Both the position numbers and the translations under genes were made by a program. Shown here one piece after another: positions 61,120-64,000 of a stretch of 64,000 nucleotides of DNA (position 1 is the stretch's first letter; each line of letters begins with the position of its first letter). The stretch lies in NCBI RefSeq assembly GCF_000423945.1, contig NZ_KE384116.1:1-64000 (forward strand), written 5' to 3'. This stretch comes from Butyrivibrio sp. XPD2002. Lineage in GTDB: Bacteria > Bacillota > Clostridia > Lachnospirales > Lachnospiraceae. The notes under the pieces are model-generated. The model saw only the letters and a list, made by a program, of their open reading frames with translations. It was not told where the DNA came from and did not search any database.

Positions 61120-61779
61120 TTAATCAGCCTCCTTAAAGCTTCGGTAGTAATTATTTTGCATAGCCTTTACCATAAATCTGGTGATATGTAAGGATATGAA
61201 AAGTGATACGAAAAGTGGTACTGCCGGATTGATAATTCTTAAATAGTAGCTCAAAAATCCTACCAGAAATGCCACAGCACAGCCAAGGACTGTTACTATA
61301 AAACATCCCAGTGAAAAATAAATATTATAGGTAATCACTTTTCTTAGTAGCAGTAATGATGCGGTGTTTGCAGCATACATTCCAAAGATCAGTGAGAGTG
61401 ACATAAAGATAATTCTTAAGTTGTTTTCTTTTCCGGTAGACATCACCAGCAGCATGGTTGGAACAATTGAAAGCGTAAACTGTATAAGCCTTCTGACCTG
61501 GTCTGTTACTGCTCCGATTTTCAAAAGGTCCTTTGCCTGCAGTGAGCATCGAAGCATTCCGTATTCATAGTCTTTTGCCAGTACGCCATTATAGGCGAAG
61601 TAATCACCAAAATAGTCAATATACAGCATCCATACAGAGGCAAATATCAGGGAAAGATATCCAATCTCTGATACTAGAGCCATGTTCATAAGGAATATTA
61701 CGACCGGACACACTAAAAGCGTAGCAAGTGTAAGAAGGTCAGGGCAAAAGGTTCTGTAGGTTTTCAAGATTTTTTTCAT
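61120..61779 (-). CDS. Membrane subunit of a YtrA-type ABC system (proximal)
   Basis: This is another 219-residue, six-helix membrane protein, starting KKILKTYRTFCPDLLTLATL. It equals the following subunit in length and topology, and they are probably a heteromeric permease pair. It begins 17 bases after the ATPase gene. Confidence 0.7.
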   Translation of the reverse strand: MKKILKTYRTFCPDLLTLATLLVCPVVIFLMNMALVSEIGYLSLIFASVWMLYIDYFGDYFAYNGVLAKDYEYGMLRCSLQAKDLLKIGAVTDQVRRLIQFTLSIVPTMLLVMSTGKENNLRIIFMSLSLIFGMYAANTASLLLLRKVITYNIYFSLGCFIVTVLGCAVAFLVGFLSYYLRIINPAVPLFVSLFISLHITRFMVKAMQNNYYRSFKEAD

Positions 61780-61796
61780 AGGTCATATTCCCCCGA

Positions 61797-62708
61797 TTAT
61801 TTTGAATAGCTGAGTCTGGTGTTGGCGCGCATGATGCCTACTGAAAGCTGGGTCAGGGTAGGTACCTCGGTGGTGATGTCAAGTCCCGCAAGCTTATCAA
61901 GGTTATCTGAAAGGCAGAGACCTTCGAAACCAAAGCTGTTGGAGGTCATGTCAAAGAGGTACTTTTTAGCAACTTCCTCGCAGCTCTTTTCACCCTTAAC
62001 ATATACATATTTTTCCTTGAGATCCTCCACAAAGCCATGCTCAACAACAGTGCCGTTCTCGATTATTACAGCGTAGTCTGTGACGTTCTCCATATCGGCG
62101 ATGTTGTGTGTTGAGTAGATAACGGAGTTCTCGCCCTCGTTAGATGCGATATAGTCGCGGATCATGGTGCATAGAGTCTCTCTCATCAGGGGATCTAAGG
62201 GTGATGCGGGCTCATCAAGGAGAAGGAGATTGGTCTTTCTTGAAAGAACGCCTGCAAGCATCAGCTTTGTTCTTGTTCCATCTGAAAGATTGCTTATCTT
62301 CTTGTTCTTTTCAAAAACATTGCCATTACCTACCGCAAGATCCTTTAACAGGGAGTCGTACTTGTTTTCATCAAAATCATCAAACAGAAGTGACTGAACT
62401 TCCTTAGCCTGCTTCATGTTCCAGTGGGGAAGGAAGTAGGTGCCTGTTCCTGTGTAGCCGATGCTGTTTTTTACAACAGGGTTAGACTCTCTGTCGCTTT
62501 CTGAGTATTTGTCAAAATATGTGATCTCGCCCTTGTGATCAAGGTTGATGCCGGCGATCATGTTTAAAAGTGTGGTCTTACCAGCGCCGTTTTCACCGAT
62601 AAGAGCTGTTGCAAATCCCTTGGGAAAATCAAGGCTTTCTATCTTGAGATTAAAATCCTTATAGTTTTTTTCAATATTCTTACAAGATATAACTGTCTGT
62701 GTTTTCAT
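61797..62708 (-). CDS. ABC transporter ATP-binding protein, YtrB-like
   Basis: The 303-residue protein has Walker A GENGAGKT, signature NLSDGTRTKL, Walker B LLLLDEPASPLD and the switch H in YSTHNI, then a C-terminal extension of about 90 residues typical of YtrB/BcrA-type ATPases. It starts one base after the GntR stop. Confidence 0.92.
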   Translation of the reverse strand: MKTQTVISCKNIEKNYKDFNLKIESLDFPKGFATALIGENGAGKTTLLNMIAGINLDHKGEITYFDKYSESDRESNPVVKNSIGYTGTGTYFLPHWNMKQAKEVQSLLFDDFDENKYDSLLKDLAVGNGNVFEKNKKISNLSDGTRTKLMLAGVLSRKTNLLLLDEPASPLDPLMRETLCTMIRDYIASNEGENSVIYSTHNIADMENVTDYAVIIENGTVVEHGFVEDLKEKYVYVKGEKSCEEVAKKYLFDMTSNSFGFEGLCLSDNLDKLAGLDITTEVPTLTQLSVGIMRANTRLSYSK

Positions 62709-62709
62709 G

Positions 62710-63084
62710 TCATTCCTCCTCGAAGCTTAGTAAAGTAGTTAACATTTCCTGTAATTCTTTGTCGCTCATCTTTGCGATCCTGGCAAAGCGGATAGCTTCA
62801 GTAAGGGCGGCTTCAACCTTGCGTGTATGCTGCTCCTTTAACATCTCTCCGTCCTGGGCGTTCACGTAATAGCCCTTGCCCTGGACTGCGGTGACAAGTC
62901 CCTCCTGTGCCAGAAGTTCGTAGGCCTTGATCGTTGTGATAACACTGATCCGAAGCTCCTTGGCCAGTCCACGTATTGAGGGAAGGTATTCACCCTGTTC
63001 AAATTTGCCTTCCAGTATTTCTGAGCGGAAGTTATCAGCTATCTGCTGATAGATCGGTACACCCGAATTCATTAAGATTTTCAT
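62710..63084 (-). CDS. YtrA-like GntR-family repressor
   Basis: The 124-residue protein is a short GntR regulator: wHTH IYQQIADNFRSEILEGKFEQ, LPSIRGLAKELRIS and TTIKAYELLAQEGLV, then a C-terminal helical dimerisation tail. Short GntR proteins with this tail (YtrA subfamily) usually repress the ABC operon they head. Confidence 0.92.
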   Translation of the reverse strand: MKILMNSGVPIYQQIADNFRSEILEGKFEQGEYLPSIRGLAKELRISVITTIKAYELLAQEGLVTAVQGKGYYVNAQDGEMLKEQHTRKVEAALTEAIRFARIAKMSDKELQEMLTTLLSFEEE

Positions 63085-63110
63085 ATTGACCTCACAGAAA
63101 AATTAGTAGG

Positions 63111-63144
63111 TGTATATATCAACTGTATATGTGATATATATACA
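63111..63144. promoter_or_regulatory. Operator of the YtrA-like repressor
   Basis: TGTATATATCA (63111-63121) and TGATATATATACA (63132-63144) form an inverted repeat about 30 bases upstream of the repressor gene. Its size and position suit YtrA-type operators (GTGTA...TACAC-like). Confidence 0.6.
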
Positions 63145-63304
63145 GTATTTACATTCGGGCGTCAACACCTTTTTTTACGAAAAATCGATTAGGGTATTAT
63201 CCGTTAAAGTATTCTAAAAGTTCTATTAACTTGGATTTCCTGCATTTTATTTATGATAATGTGGAATCAGGATGCGGAGAGCATGGAGGAGCAATTGAAG
63301 TAAT

Positions 63305-63961
63305 ATGAATGCTGTTACAGGTTATCTTTTGTGTTTTGGATATGTCGGCCTTATTATTGTACTAAGCCTGGTGGCAAGAAAACTGAGGCTGTTTGGAGAT
63401 GAAGGCGCCCGAAAATTCATCCATATAATGCTGTGTGTTTCATGGGTTCTAGGGACTCTTTTTGCCAACCAGATACATGCCGTTATCATACCTGTCATAT
63501 CTGCAATTGCTAATTATGTTATTTTGAAAAAACGCTTAATCCCCGGGCTATATAGAGAGCAGGAAGTTTCCTATGGGACGGTCTATTATCCTATAAGCCT
63601 GGCATTGATGAACCTGGTTGCGCTTTTTAATAGGGACCTGGTGTTGGCTGCCGGAATCGGAGCATTTGCACTGGCATTAGGAGATGGCTTTGCGGCCATA
63701 TTTGGGAAAATTGATAATAAATACAACATCCGCCTGAAAAAGGGAAAAAAGCTGTTTGGATCATTAGCCTGTCTTGTGTTCTCATTTATTGGAATATGGA
63801 TCGTGTGCTACATACTGCATGCAAATATTCCGATCAGCTTTATGATCCTGCTTGCGGTCATCTCTATGATGTTGGAGTTTATTGGAGGAAAAATTGATAA
63901 TCTCCTTATCCCGCTTGGGTTATTTGTGGTTTCGGGGTTCATGATTTCTTTTATGGTGTAG
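63305..63961 (+). CDS. SEC59/DGK1/VTE5-type lipid kinase-like membrane protein
   Basis: The 218-residue polytopic protein has ARKFIHIML, SYGTVYYPIS and GDGFAAIFGK, the conserved blocks of the CTP-dependent polyprenol/diacylglycerol/phytol kinase family. It should phosphorylate a lipid alcohol at the membrane. AGGAGCAATTG precedes the ATG. It is divergent from the GntR operon. Confidence 0.85.
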   Translation: MNAVTGYLLCFGYVGLIIVLSLVARKLRLFGDEGARKFIHIMLCVSWVLGTLFANQIHAVIIPVISAIANYVILKKRLIPGLYREQEVSYGTVYYPISLALMNLVALFNRDLVLAAGIGAFALALGDGFAAIFGKIDNKYNIRLKKGKKLFGSLACLVFSFIGIWIVCYILHANIPISFMILLAVISMMLEFIGGKIDNLLIPLGLFVVSGFMISFMV

Positions 63962-64000
63962 CATGCAGATAAGAAAAGCGTATCACAAGTTAATGCTGAC

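Overview
The window looks like a chromosome segment of an anaerobic Firmicute of the Lachnospiraceae, most likely a Butyrivibrio or Pseudobutyrivibrio relative. The signs are strong AGGAGG-type ribosome binding sites, a Firmicutes-type FMN riboswitch, a DinR-type LexA box, a YtrA-like GntR/ABC operon, a membrane-anchored type I pullulanase, the remains of a GH5 cellulase, and many small Lachnospiraceae-like orphan proteins. The genus is an inference. No rRNA gene, canonical tRNA gene, prophage or CRISPR array was found.

Layout. 1-2.5 kb is scarred ground: a truncated IS1380-type transposase, a mazEF toxin-antitoxin pair, broken small genes, a PspC-domain protein and a LuxR remnant. 2.5-6.1 kb (minus strand) is an envelope cluster with a secreted IdeS-like cysteine protease candidate and two DUF3592 membrane proteins. 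6.9-10.6 kb holds ArsC/Spx, a NUDIX-methyltransferase fusion, a second NUDIX hydrolase, a macro-domain/HTH protein and a vWA protein. 10.7-18 kb is mostly housekeeping and envelope genes (TlpA-like redoxin, ICMT-DUF218 fusion, S10 peptidase, Dabb, AlkZ-related, HAD, GlsB). 18.0-18.55 kb is gene-free, with G-tracts, a 63-bp-period hairpin array and an 18-bp tandem repeat. 19.2-24.6 kb has a 2H phosphoesterase, two nucleotidyltransferases, a peroxiredoxin, an XRE/ImmA pair and a lipoprotein.

The most interesting locus is 25.45-29.46 kb. A WYL-domain regulator is transcribed divergently from a structured RNA carrying a perfect tRNA-like T-arm, which is followed at once by a Ro60-like (DUF2828/TROVE-vWA) protein and the RNA ligase RtcB. 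I read this as a Ro / Y-RNA (YrlA-like) / RtcB RNA-repair or RNA-surveillance module under WYL control.

29.6-35.2 kb carries an M42 peptidase, a metallophosphoesterase, small membrane proteins, a SprT-like protein, a macro-domain gene interrupted by one in-frame TGA at a family cysteine, and a CvpA-like protein. 35.8-40 kb is the riboflavin operon (promoter, FMN riboswitch, tandem terminators, ribD-ribE-ribBA-ribH). 40-45 kb holds an exporter, a TetR regulator and a three-gene ABC exporter; two matching inverted repeats suggest TetR controls itself and the three-gene operon. 45.09-45.41 kb is a second hairpin array, with 52-bp period, followed by the pullulanase gene with a LacI-type operator. 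48.3-50.1 kb is an HxlR-linked Fe-S redox cluster. 50.2-54.6 kb is accessory DNA: an AT-rich HEPN-domain protein, an intact IS4-family element (16-bp inverted repeats, 10-bp target duplication) sitting in the loop of a terminator, and an N-terminally truncated GH5 cellulase behind an IS-like leader. 54.8-64 kb returns to core genes: radical SAM, nitroreductase, MATE, a LexA-controlled UvrD/PcrA helicase, a YtrA-type GntR/ABC operon, and a SEC59/DGK1-type lipid kinase.
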